From Triatoma infestans (lineage: Eukaryota > Arthropoda > Insecta > Hemiptera > Reduviidae): 64,000 bases of DNA. Where the stretch lies: assembly GCA_011037195.1 (NCBI GenBank), contig JAAEAF010002690.1, positions 1 to 64,000 of the forward strand, given 5' to 3'. This document shows, one piece after another, positions 17,814-28,110 of the stretch. Within the stretch, counting starts at the first letter, position 1. Each line of letters starts with the position of its first letter. The translations under genes and the position numbers were made by a program. The notes under the pieces are model-generated. The model did no database searches. It had not been told where the DNA came from and worked only from the letters and a program-made list of their open reading frames with translations.

Positions 17814-18272
17814 ATGCCGGTTGATAAGTTTGGTCACCATGATTATTCCAAGTTTATAGGAAAACTTAACCAGTTAATAGATGAAGAGGAGGATGTAGTG
17901 AATGTAAGTAATAAACGTGTAATTAACGTCAGTTTGCCCAAAGAAAGAAATGATGCAGTGAATAAATTATATGCTGATAGTTTAGCTAATATAGCTAACT
18001 GGAGAACAAATCATATTAACGTAGGTAATAAGCGTATTATTAATGTGCAAGATCCTGAAGAGAAACATGATTGTGTGACAAGAGGATTTTTGGAAAGTAC
18101 CGCTTTAACCATTCCAAAGACAGAAGAAGGTGTTTCCATTACAAATATATACAATGCTCTAGGGAGAAAAATATCAAACGTGAGAGACCCTGTAAATGAT
18201 ACTGATGTTGTAACGTTAGGCTACCTTAAACAATTCATACAAAATGCCCTTCAAGGAGGTCGTCGTCAATGA
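17814..18272 (+). CDS. Fibre-like protein with three NxxNVxDPxxxxDaV repeats
   Basis: 152 aa. Three imperfect repeats lie at about 29-54, 68-94 and 112-139. Each reads N or L-G-(R/K)-(R/K)-I-x-N-V, then usually D-P, a polar stretch, D-x-V and an aromatic-containing end (KLYAD, GFLES, GYLKQ). This repeat form is the one found in shafts of phage tail fibres and related trimeric attachment proteins. In a Polinton with pentons it could be a vertex fibre used for cell attachment, which is inference. It follows the 358-aa gene by 13 nt, and its 3' end overlaps the integrase start by 29 nt in another frame. Confidence 0.7.
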   Translation: MPVDKFGHHDYSKFIGKLNQLIDEEEDVVNVSNKRVINVSLPKERNDAVNKLYADSLANIANWRTNHINVGNKRIINVQDPEEKHDCVTRGFLESTALTIPKTEEGVSITNIYNALGRKISNVRDPVNDTDVVTLGYLKQFIQNALQGGRRQ

Positions 18273-19170
18273 ACTTCATAAATCAGCAAGAGTGCATTAT
18301 CCTAGAAGACGTATAATTCTTAAGGGTATTGACGATTTATGGCAGTTAGATTTAATAGAAATGATTCCTTATGCTCGCCAGAATAATGGTTATAAATACA
18401 TACTAGCAGTGATTGATTGTTTCTCCAAGTATGCCTGGGTAGAACCTGTGAAATCTAAAAGTGCTCAAGATGTCACTCGAGCAATGGAAAACATTCTAAA
18501 TTTGAGTGGACGAATTCCCAAAAATATTCAAACAGATAATGGTAAGGAATTCTACAATGCCCAATTCAAGAAGCTAATGAAGAAGTACAATATAAATCAT
18601 TACAGTACCTATAGTCAGATTAAAAGTTCTATTGTTGAACGATTTAATAGAACATTTAAATCAATGATGTATCGACTGTTCAGTCTAAGAGGAAACTATA
18701 ATTATACAAAATATTTAACTGATTTGATAAATGACTACAACAATAAAATACACCGTACGATTGGTATGAAACCATCAAAAGTAAATGCCACCAATGAAGC
18801 TTCTTTATTAGCTAATGTTTATTCTTCTAAAAGTAAGAGAAGTGATAAACAGCGTTTTAATGAAGGAGATTATGTACGTGTTTCAAAGAGAAGGACTGTT
18901 TTTACAAGAGGATATACGCCCAATTGGAGTGCTGAAATATTTAAAATTAAAAGTGTGCGCAAGACAGTTCCATATACTTACTTGTTGGAAGATTTGTCCG
19001 GACAACCTATTCAGGGAGCATTTTATACACAAGAACTGCAGAAAACTAAATATAAAGATGTATATCTTGTAGAAAAAGTATTAAAACGTAAAAATAATAA
19101 GCTTTATGTAAAGTGGTTGGGCTTTAATAAAAAGCATTCTTGGATAAATGTACGTGATTTACTAAATTAA
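18244..19170 (+). CDS. INT: DDE integrase with C-terminal chromodomain
   Basis: 308 aa. The N-terminus has the NELH-SAR-HYPRR segment seen in Polinton integrases but no HHCC zinc module. Catalytic residues are Asp36 (WQLDL), Asp98 (QTDNGKEF) and Glu132 (VERFNRT), with 33 residues between the last two. A beta-rich DNA-binding part follows (GDYVRVS near 217-225). Residues about 271-308 (YLVEKVLKRKNNKLYVKWLGF...SWINVRDLL) form a chromodomain, which in chromoviral integrases steers insertion to modified histones. The reaction is strand transfer of terminal repeat ends to host DNA, yielding the 6-bp duplication seen here. The gene is intact. Start 18244 overlaps the fibre-like gene by 29 nt. Confidence 0.93.
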   Translation: MPFKEVVVNELHKSARVHYPRRRIILKGIDDLWQLDLIEMIPYARQNNGYKYILAVIDCFSKYAWVEPVKSKSAQDVTRAMENILNLSGRIPKNIQTDNGKEFYNAQFKKLMKKYNINHYSTYSQIKSSIVERFNRTFKSMMYRLFSLRGNYNYTKYLTDLINDYNNKIHRTIGMKPSKVNATNEASLLANVYSSKSKRSDKQRFNEGDYVRVSKRRTVFTRGYTPNWSAEIFKIKSVRKTVPYTYLLEDLSGQPIQGAFYTQELQKTKYKDVYLVEKVLKRKNNKLYVKWLGFNKKHSWINVRDLLN

Positions 19171-19300
19171 AGATGTTTTTTCTGTTAACTGAGTTTCTTC
19201 TGCATTCCTTCCTTCCTGAACCAGTTGAAACATGTTTCAAACAGACGTTGACATGTAATTATGGGTTAATAAGAAAAAAAACTTAATAAACACATGGCTT

Positions 19301-19777
19301 TTATTGATCTTGCACAATTTTATAATAATAAGGCAACATGGTATTGGGTTTACAGAGTTTTGACAAATAATTTAACTCATTACTAATATCCGTAAAGATG
19401 CTTTGAAGTTTGAAATATTCATTTCTCAGAAGAGTGATGGTAGTAGGTTGAAAACTGAGAAGATCTTCCACCCAAGTTGCTTTTCCCTGGATAGAAATCA
19501 TCTTGTGGCTAGATGTAATGAAAAATATATTAGCGCTGTTAAGATTGATTGAGTCTGGAGAAGCCTGTTTTTTCTTATCAAAGAATTCATCACAATATTG
19601 CTTGTTAGATTCCAAAGTTGACCAGTCATCTACCTTAAGATAAATAATAACTTTTCTGGTTTTCAAAGCTATCAGAGGTACACCATCTTGAGACAGTCCA
19701 GTTATCAGAGTCTTAGAGTTGTGTCTGTTGAGAGGAAAACTTGTGGTTAAATGTAAACCAATTTCACTCGCTGCCAT
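19301..19777 (-). CDS. Subterminal protein B' (right copy), possible PC4-like fold
   Basis: 158 aa from ATG 19777. The open frame extends upstream to 19852, but that part is covered by gene A', and the left paralogue starts at the matching point. It shares IGL-LTTSF-LN, PLIALK, IYL...DW..L, FF.KK, IQGKA-W-E-LL, LRNE and LCKP with the left copy (5646-6125). ATGGCAGCGAGTGA forms a 14-nt overlap of the B' start with the A' stop, so expression is coupled. Function is unknown; as for B, the strand-helix layout in residues 20-65 weakly recalls PC4/Sub1. Confidence 0.75.
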   Translation of the reverse strand: MAASEIGLHLTTSFPLNRHNSKTLITGLSQDGVPLIALKTRKVIIYLKVDDWSTLESNKQYCDEFFDKKKQASPDSINLNSANIFFITSSHKMISIQGKATWVEDLLSFQPTTITLLRNEYFKLQSIFTDISNELNYLSKLCKPNTMLPYYYKIVQDQ

Positions 19778-20135
19778 GATGCTGAATGCAACTGAACACT
19801 GTTTTGCACTGTTTTGAACTTCTTGAAAGATCCCCTCCACCAAGAATATCATTTAAATCACGTTCAATGCTATTGGATAGAAATGATATTCGGAAACATT
19901 CACATGTATCAGGTCCACACCACTGGTCAGGGTTTGACCAAACGCATTGTTTAAAATGTTTATTAGCGGCTCTTTCCACGAACTCTTTTGCATATTCTTC
20001 CATTCTTAGTAATTTTCGTTTTAAGTCTATATATTTTTGTGCCAATTCAAAATTATCTAAATCGATAGTGGATAACGTGGAAATAAATTTTTGATAACTG
20101 TCACTGGTTGTTATTTCCTTCCAAAGATCTGCCAT
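19764..20135 (-). CDS. Subterminal protein A' (right copy)
   Basis: 123 aa starting MADLWKEI at 20135, paralogous to the left A gene. The cysteine pattern differs: the CxxC of the left copy is CVWS here, and a new Cys appears six residues further on (QWC), while the final CEC is kept. A potential metal site may thus be rearranged rather than lost. A C-terminal extension of about 20 residues (GGGDLSRSSKQC...) is absent from the left copy. The gene reads inward from the right terminal repeat and overlaps B' by 14 nt. No known family was recognised. Confidence 0.72.
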   Translation of the reverse strand: MADLWKEITTSDSYQKFISTLSTIDLDNFELAQKYIDLKRKLLRMEEYAKEFVERAANKHFKQCVWSNPDQWCGPDTCECFRISFLSNSIERDLNDILGGGDLSRSSKQCKTVFSCIQHHGSE

Positions 20136-20281
20136 CGTTGCACTACATAAATGAACTACATGAATGAAATAGTAAACCCTTTCTTTTAAAAAAAAAATCT
20201 ATTACTTAAGGTACGTGAATGTGTGCAATAGTTGAAGCGTATATATATATATATATAAAACAGATGACATATATGTTTAAG
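20136..20281 (-). promoter_or_regulatory. Promoter region of right A'-B' pair
   Basis: On the minus strand a TTTAAAAG box (20182-20189) precedes a TTCATTT initiator-like sequence near 20148-20154, about 15 nt before the A' ATG. The segment also has an AT-repeat at 20240-20258. Placement between the terminal repeat and gene A' mirrors the left end, although the sequences are not alike. Confidence 0.4.
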
Positions 20282-20658
20282 AAAAAAAAACAAATACAAT
20301 AGTGCTGGTGACCTCAAAGGGTAACGACTGGAGTATAAGACAGCTAAATGACAAATTTTGTATTTGATTACACAAATATTATTAAGTTTTATTTATAATA
20401 TTTATTTATTTATTTATTTTTTATTATATTATAATTACAAACTATAGAGAGCGTGGGCTATAGATGAACAGGGGGCTAACGCAGTGAGAGAGATGATGAT
20501 ATAGGGAATGTTGAGACAGCTATATACCCACTACACCACACTCCCCATCGCCTTAGCTACGGTGAGCTGAGGAAGGGCTGAAGAACACCCTCCTATCCAG
20601 CGAATTTTGTAGGCGGGGGACGAAGGGGTTGCGCCAGTTGTAACATTTATACCCTACT
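20282..20658 (-). repeat. Right terminal inverted repeat
   Basis: About 377 bp, the inverted partner of 4796-5180. The outermost bases read ...ATTTATACCCTACT. Identity with the left repeat is high, with several indels, for example the region near 20536-20550 and the GGGGGCTAACGC stretch near 20470. Confidence 0.95.
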
Positions 20659-20664
20659 CAGATA
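20659..20664 (+). repeat. Right target-site duplication CAGATA
   Basis: Exact match of the six bases at 4790-4795, directly following the right Polinton end. Confidence 0.95.
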
Positions 20665-21557
20665 ACCACAAAAGAGCACAGTTAGGAAAGTTGAATACCT
20701 TTTATAATTACAGTGAAGGGAATTTCCATCCCTTCCACTCTTCTAGGGGTGGAAAAGGTATATATATATATATGTAAGGGCGACAATAATTAGGGGAATC
20801 AAAAATTTAGACTGAAGCTGTGCCGGAGTGTTTCCTGAAAAGTTGTAGTAGTGTGTGGTGGACCTACATTCAAAATGCCCAACCATCAAGTCGAAGACTA
20901 ATAATTTGTAAGTTCCTACTCCTCCAAAATGTGATTATAAAATATTAGTATAATAATTTACAAACGAATAAGTTTTGTATCTATTTTATTAATTATTTGT
21001 ATAATATATGAATATTTCTTTTTATGTGTGTTCTTTTGGGTATTTTGTATTCCTCCTCAGTTCAGATAAACACAGACCTCACGAAATCCCTTTTGAAAAG
21101 ATTCCAAATATAAATTATAATAATTAATTATTAATTAACGTAATACATCTAGGTAATATACCCTCCAATACATAACATTACAATATATGTGTGTATCCAG
21201 TATATATATATATATATAGAGTTATATATATATGGTTGGGTCCGCAATGCTGGTACTTTATCCGTCATAGGATGCATATTCCTTTTATTCCTGTCCGGTT
21301 TCGGATTTTCATCCATCGTCAGAGCAAATTTACCAAGTAGAGATTCACTTCAACGCAATGTTTCTGTCGCACTCACACTTGTTGGTTTGTTGATTGTATA
21401 TATGTGTGAAGGTATAAAGTTATTTACTATGTGTTATGGTGTTTAATGACAAAATAGAATTATTATAAATTATGATCAGACATTGGAAAATATTGTATAT
21501 TAAACAGTATGTTTTGAAGGACACTTTATATTAATAATTTTAATACGATGTTGTTGT
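20665..21557. other. AT-rich flank, short TA microsatellites
   Basis: TATATA runs occur near 20759-20772 and 21200-21230. A stretch at 21236-21335 (GGGTCCGCAATGCTGG, then CCGGTTTCGGATTTTCATCC) loosely resembles the MITE at 21558-21767 and may be a diverged relative. No gene is supported. Confidence 0.45.
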
Positions 21558-21767
21558 GGTTAGTTCCGCAGAGCTGGAAAGCATCAGAGATATTTTCCGT
21601 GATACCCTGCTTCTTACTGTATTAATACAGTGTATTAACTAAATTTGCTCTGTGCAAATCTATGTTATCACACTGTTTGACAAAAAGCATGCTGATGAAG
21701 GGCGAACGCCCGAAACCGGTTGATGACCACAAAAAGAAGCAGGCAATCACGGAAAATATCTTTGATG
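21558..21767 (+). mobile_element. Small MITE-like element, copy 1
   Basis: CATCAGAGATATTTTCCGTG at 21582 is mirrored by GGAAAATATCTTTGATG ending at 21767, and the pairing extends over about 33 bases including CCTGCTTCTT/AAGAAGCAGG. The interior has TGTGTTATCACAC-like and GAAGGGCGAACGCCCGAAAC motifs. A second copy at 34629-34838 matches throughout, including about 24 bp outside the inverted repeat. There is no coding capacity. Confidence 0.65.
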
Positions 21768-21777
21768 ATTTTAATAC

Positions 21778-21905
21778 GACTTTTAACACTTTTTATTAAT
21801 AATTAGAATGTGTCACTCGAGATAACTGTCGCTTTCATTATGAGGAAAAGTTCACGATTAAAGCGGATGCACTGGAATATTAAATGTGCAGATATGGTAA
21901 GTGGT
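21778..21905 (+). repeat. Dispersed repeat, unit 1
   Basis: AACACTTTTTATTAATAA, TGTCGCTTTCATTATG, GATTAAAGCGGATG and TGGAATATTAAATGTGCAGA recur in the same order at 23338-23480. The family is unknown. Confidence 0.6.
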
Positions 21906-22785
21906 TTTCTTTACATCAAATTTTTTCTTATACAATATTTTTCAATACTTCTTATTTCATTTTCAGATATATGAGACTTTGGACATTTAATTTTCCAAAT
22001 CAACTTCCGTTTTCAAGAGGTTTAATGATATTGAATATTGTAGTTATTTATAAACAGTTAATTAATTGCAACTTTTAATAATTGTTTAATTGCTTCTACA
22101 TATGGATTGATTTTGAGAAAGAAACAATCTAATGGATTAAATTTTACAAAAAGAACTGATCAAAAGAATTTAATGCATTTAAGACGACTTAAGTATAAGA
22201 AATAATCAAAATACAAGTACAATATATCTTCATTAGGAATAATTAAAACAAAAAAGCTTTATCCAAAACGAGAAATTAAAATGGATAAACAAATCAGCAA
22301 ATTTTTAGTTCATTGTTGTAAATTAGTGCTAATTAGGGAGCCAAGAAACATCCACTATTTGTGTGTGTTATAAAATGATATTATGCCAAAAATCTCAACT
22401 TAATTTGATTTTCATTACAAAGTTACAAAATTTTATTATAAGAATCTGAATTTCCTAATCCCAATCTAATAATTTGCTTCATTAAATTAGTCCTCTTAAT
22501 TGAAGAAATCCAGTTGTTGGTCTATTTATACAGTTTTCCTGTTTCTCAATTTCCACGGCCTTTCTTACTTACACGTTCGCAATCATTCTTTACTTGGGCA
22601 AGGACTTCTGTATCCTCCAAATTTACTTCATGCTCAGTTGTAGACGAATATTCTGCAAGCGTAGACTTTTCTGTTTTATTATGTCTGACGCAATGAATGT
22701 GCTCCTATGGCTTCATGTGACTAACCTTTTGCTTAGTCCTATGTAATTTTCTCTACTGCTACAAGGAATCCGTATTCCTATTACA
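21906..22785. other. AT-rich DNA without recognised features
   Basis: Short open frames here (for example 22514-22696) show no family resemblance and are not called. Confidence 0.55.
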
Positions 22786-22885
22786 ATATGGGCGAAATAT
22801 AGGTTAATAACAGTCTACTGACGAGTTCTCAACCCGAAAACCTAACTGTTTTGCATGCGAATGGTCGCAGAAGACTAAATCAATT
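22786..22885 (-). repeat. Dispersed repeat related to 3330-3500
   Basis: On the minus strand, ATGCAAAACAGTTAGGTTTT and AACTCGTCAGTAGACTG resemble blocks at 3345-3490. The GGGCGAAAT motif is retained. It is a decayed copy. Confidence 0.35.
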
Positions 22886-23337
22886 AAAATTTCTAAGTTA
22901 TTACAATCATAAAATCGCTACTACATTACACTGATTTGTTTAATATCAGGTGATAATAGATGACTCGTCACTGCTCTGAGAGAAACTTTGCTACCGAATT
23001 ACTGTATGAGTAAAAATTAAAATGGGCTTACATGTTTTACAAAGCATGTCAGATTGAGATTACAAGAAATGCATTATGATTTGCTATACTGTAATTGAAG
23101 TCAAAGAGTCAGTGAACAGCACTTTCTTCTCCTCGTCCATAATTTCTTCCTTATCATTATAGAGATAACATGACCGTAATGAGATCTAGTTCACTAATAC
23201 TATGTAAACTTAGGAAGGCCACACACGGGAACAAAACAAACGACAATTAGTTGCAACATCTATTTCAGTGGCGGCTAACTGAAATCTTTTTCTTTGTTGA
23301 ATGGAAATTATTGAAAAATTTATATTTCATTGGACGT

Positions 23338-23480
23338 CTAACACTTTTTATTAATAAATAGGAAGTGTGTCTATTTATGTCCAGTATCTCTGAAACACTC
23401 AAGGCAATTGTCGCTTTCATTATGGGGAAGAGTTCAGGATTAAAGCGGATGAAGTGGAATATTAAATGTGCAGATATGGC
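23338..23480 (+). repeat. Dispersed repeat, unit 2
   Basis: Second copy of the 21778-21905 unit, with an insertion of about 35 bp in its first half and several substitutions. The minus-strand open frame at 23265-23561 spans it but resembles nothing known. Confidence 0.6.
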
Positions 23481-26400
23481 TTGATAGCTGGGAACTTTAG
23501 CATCGGTCAGGGGTGCATAGAAGTGGTCTCTGCATATTTTGCTTGACCAAAGATTAGTCACCGTTCTATATACACTGCCTTAGGCGAAGGCCATGGAAAA
23601 GTGATTATGGTTTGTTTACTACATACAGACAGGGAACTGTGGATCGCTTCTTGCTAAGACGACAGGAAAGACAATCGATGTCATTATGAATGGACTAATT
23701 ATTCCGAACAGAGAGGAACAATTAGGTCATTGTGGATAGTTGGGCAGGTTTCATGTACTGCTTTGAATTCTGGAATGCAGTGATTACGATTCCATAGAAG
23801 ACACTGGGTGATTGGCAGGATCCAAGGATATGAATTCTTGCATAAAGCTGTAGTCTAGTGTGTTTTATTTTGGATGTTTCTTATCTAGTATTTGCCATGA
23901 GATGTCAAATATAAATTTTGGAATACGATATATTTAAATATGAAGAAAATCAATTTTCCCACGAAACATTTCTTTAATTTTGAGGCCTGATGTTTTAGAA
24001 TTATTTCAAAGAAGACAAATATAAACATGAAAAGTTGGGGAATATAATGATTAGATTGAAAAATTTAATCACATGGTAGGCAATAATACTGAAATACTTT
24101 AGTAGTTAGAGACAATAACAATTGAATTACAATTCCAGGGAAAACTGTTGAAGAAAGAAGTAATTATAGAATTATCTAGTGAAAGTTGAAGAAGAAAGAA
24201 AAGCTGATAACGGAAATCTATTGCTGATATGTAGACAAATGCAACAAACGCAACACAAAGAGGGAATGAATACTAAGATAAACTACTGGGCTGACTTAAT
24301 AAACTAAGTTCTCTACTGTATAGACAATACAATAGGTACTTTGCATATTCCGTATATAACAGATACTTCAGAAACTTAATGTTAGCTTAAAGTCTAATCA
24401 CTTTCCTTTAAGATGGAGGAAGCGTTTCTTAGTTTAAATTAAGAAAATTCATTTCAATCTTACTTCAAATATTTAAACATAATTATTATTTATTTATTCC
24501 TATAAGAAATATACAATTCTATGGAAAATGGTCTCAGCTTCTGCTGAGAAGATATGTACAAAAAAACAACAAAAAAACAACGAAATAATTAGTTCTGATT
24601 ATGTAACATCATTAATTAAAATATAAAGTTAATTATGCATTTAAATAAATTATAAGATTTGAGATTTTATACTTATTGGTGGGATTGGAAAAATTTCTTT
24701 ATACTTGTAAAATATTAGCTTTACATATTTATATCTTTCAGTTATTTAAAGTTTAAATAATAAAATAATTAAATAAATGATTTATTTTTTTCTCTTTTCT
24801 TTACAAATCTATTTCAATTAAATTTCTGAGTTAACTAAATCTAAATATCCATTTAATAATTTTGTTTTAAACTTTTTATAATATTGATATTCGAGTATAA
24901 ATGGGTAATATCTATTTTGCTTTCTGCACAAGCAAAGCCAACATTCTATTGGGGACAATTAAGAGGCAATTATAATAGTCTTTGAAGTATTAACTATTAG
25001 TTGATTTGAAGTCACACTAATCAGCCAGCAAACAGAGTTTATATTGCAGATCGTGCCAGGAATAGGTTTATAGCCTAATTGATAAGGTCAGTGTTTCTAT
25101 CAATATAAACACCGGAAATGCCTTGAGCCTAAAAAAAAACCTCTAAAATATTATAAATATAAAGAGAAAAATAAACAATTTATTTATAAATAAAGAGTGT
25201 TCATAACTGTGATAATGTCTAGGTACATGAAAATTTAATCGAAATAAATTCAATTTACATTTTTCAAAAAAAAAAAATAATAACGCCATATACAAAACAA
25301 ATTCTTCAAACATAATGATAATATAAACCATCCATTTAAAACTTCTTAACGAACGCAATGAACATTAATACATTTTTGTAACATTTCAGTAATAATTAAT
25401 TAAAAATTCATTCCAAATTTTTTTAAAAAAAACTTCTGTCATTATTTATTCAAAAAATAAATTACCTTGAAAATAAGGACGTCATCTAACGAAGACGAAT
25501 ACTCCACATATTATTACTTAGAATTCAACATTACTTTTAATTAAAAATAATAGGAAAAAGAGTAATTATGTCAAAAGGAAGTTTATTATTCATAGTGAGA
25601 AAGAGATATTTAAACTTTAAAAATAAATACTTCAAAGAGAAAATGGTAGTAATTTCAAATATTGGAAATAAATATTATTCTGAGGTTTTTGACGTCATAT
25701 AGCTGTAGGGCATACCATTAGTTGTTTAACTAGTACAATACTGACATTATTTTTAATATTATTTTTCCTTTATACATGTTAATATTTTTTAAAGTTAATT
25801 ACTTTAATATAAATAAAAATATGTTAGTTATAAAAATAACTATAGAATTTTAAGGGTGTTTTTTTAAGGCATGTAAAACCGTGCGCAAGCCAATCTGGCA
25901 ATTAAACGACGTCCTCTGAAGAAACTGACCTTTTCTTTTTGTCAAATATTATATTTTTTCTATAAAAGCAAAAACTTTTTAAAAAAGAAATATATAAAAC
26001 ATCTGCGGTAGCCAAAGTTAGCCCATTGAAAAGAAGAAAGTTTACTTTCAGAAAGATTTTAGAACACTAGGTTAATGTTAAGTAAAATTATATTATAATT
26101 TCTAATATTTAATTTTTTGTTGTCTTTAAAATGTTAAAATTATACGTTTACTTTAAGAACTTCTTAAGAAAGATTGTTTTTTTTTTTTTTTTTACTTTTA
26201 TTGTCTAGAGATTAAAAATACAACTTTAGCCACTAGGATAATGGCCACATAATTCAGTTGTTATTAAAAAAGTATATTTTTTAGATTCCTTTTAACAACA
26301 AGCAAAAAAGATCTTCCAGCTTTTTGAAAAGTATTTTTGCACGAAAATAAAACTCTTTAGAGTTCTCAATCCGTAGATAAATATTTTAGAAATTCACAAA

Positions 26401-26559
26401 CGAAATATCGCAGCGTTCAATTCTAGCTTGATTGTCTCAAGGAAATTCGAAAAGATTTCAAATAAAATAGGTTAACAGAAAATATGTTTCTACATTTCCA
26501 AGAAAATTAAAGTTCCTCTGGTAAACGCTGAAGAGAAACATCTTTTAAAAAAATGTGTG
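23481..26559. other. AT-rich intergenic DNA
   Basis: About 3 kb with no supported gene, RNA or transposon. It contains homopolymer runs such as T-rich 26176-26193. The minus-strand frame at 25143-25358 is low-complexity and not called. Confidence 0.55.
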
Positions 26560-28110
26560 GTTCTTAAAGTCCCTCAACCCCCCTCCGAGTACGACAAAAT
26601 GGTTTTTCGAAATGGGTCTGCTGTGTGTGTGACAATAATGCAGAGTTCAAACTAGATATTTAGTTTAAGTACTAGAAATGGAACCTGACAATAAAAGTTT
26701 TGTTCAAAATCGTTCAAGCGGAAGTGCCACTTTATTTAAGGAATTTTTCAATTTTTTCTGATTTTCTCGAAAATGGCTCAAACAATTTGCTTTAAACTTG
26801 GGATATTAACTACACATATTAAAGAGCTACAATAATTTTTATTTGAAACCAGAAAGAGAAGATTTAGAGGAAGCTGATTAAAAATTAGTTGACCGGAAGT
26901 GCGACTTTAAGAAATAGTGTTTTTGTAATTTTCAGTTCTATGCGATTTTCACCATAAAATCATGGACGAGTTTTATTAAACTTGGTATACTATCCATACA
27001 TACAGAGACCTATCACTTTTGTTTGAAAGTTTTTCCGAGAATCTTTTTGTATGGGGGGGTGCTAGAGGGAGGGGAGGTTATGCTATCCTCCAAAAAGTGG
27101 TTTTATAAAAGTCGTTTTATATCACACCACTTTCTCTTACTCCTGTTCTTAAAATTATAATTGACAAATGTTATAGTTGGTGTACCAAATTTAACGAAGT
27201 TCGTCGAAAATTGAAAAAACTATCCAGTAAAAGCGCACTTCCGGTTTACTAATTTTCTTAATACTCGGAATTTTGACCATTTATTTATTTCTAATTAATT
27301 TTGTTTGGATGATAGAATTGCATAAGTCAACGCGGATAGCAATTTAGAGAAAGCTGTACCCCCCCTCCCCTAAAAAGTGCCCTTAAATGAATTTTCTCAG
27401 AGAAATGTTATAAATAAAAGATGTAGATCTTTGCATGTTTAGTTTATATACGAATTTTCAAGAAAATCGACGGAGCCATTTTTGAGAAAATCGCGAAAAA
27501 GTGAAGAAATCGATTAGTAAAGTGTAAAAATAAACGCACTTTCGGTTATCCGATTTTTTCAAACTCAGAATTTCAACAACATATTTAATTCTAATTAACA
27601 TTATTAAGAAGGCAGAATTGTGTAATAAACTGAAATAGGACTTTAGATGAAAACCTAACCCCACCCCTTCCCCGGAAGTGCCCTAAATGAATTTTCCCGG
27701 AGAAATGTTTCAAATAAAAGTTATAGCTCTTTGTATTTGTAGTTGATACAACAAGTTTAAAGAAAATCGTCGGAACCATTTTTGAAAAAATCGCAAAAAC
27801 GTAAAAAAACAAACTAGTAAAGTGGTACTTCCGGTTGAGAAGTTTTGACAGATAACGTACTGTCAGATCCCATGGTGATAGTTAAACGGAATATCAAGTT
27901 TCAACTTTCTACGGTTTTTCATTTTTGAGCTATGCTGTTCACATACATACACACACAGACACACACACACACAGACACACACAGAGAGAGAGAGAGACCA
28001 TTTGCTAAAAACCTCTTTTTTGGACTTAGGGGACCTCAAAACGGATATTTCCGGTGAAAACTCGATATCGAAAATTTGACACGATTACAATACTTCCTAG
28101 TAAGAGAAAG
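26560..28110 (+). mobile_element. Long copy of the (CA)n TIR repeat family
   Basis: It is built of successive modules of roughly 280-300 bp, each containing a CGGAAGTGC or CTTCCGGTT motif, a GATTTTCTNNAAACTNGG block, an AATGAATTTTCNCNGAGAAATG block and an AAAATCGCGAAAAAGTG-like block. The right end has the CA/GA microsatellite (27945-27999), ATTTCCGGTGAAAACTCGAT and TTTGACACGATTACAATACT, closing with TAGTAAGAGAAAG at 28099-28111. The left part begins with the reverse-type sequence CCGAGTACGACAAAATGG, so the ends look inverted. No transposase is encoded. Confidence 0.6.

Larger units (their letters stand above)
4796..20658 (+). mobile_element. Complete Polinton/Maverick (adintovirus-like) element
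   Basis: A 15,863-bp unit with near-identical terminal inverted repeats, AG...CT ends and a perfect 6-bp target duplication. It encodes the hallmark set: protein-primed family B polymerase, retroviral-type integrase with chromodomain, FtsK/HerA-type packaging ATPase, double jelly-roll major capsid protein, single jelly-roll penton, adenain-type protease (frameshifted here) and a PLA2/pX-like virion protein. Genes lie in three blocks: plus 5287-11268, minus 12069-15926, plus 15990-19170. Each end also has an inward-facing A-B gene pair. The matching ends, intact duplication and mostly open frames point to a recent insertion. Arthropod Polintons with this gene set overlap with what is called Adintoviridae, so the element may be an endogenous virus capable of forming particles; that is inference. 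Confidence 0.97.
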
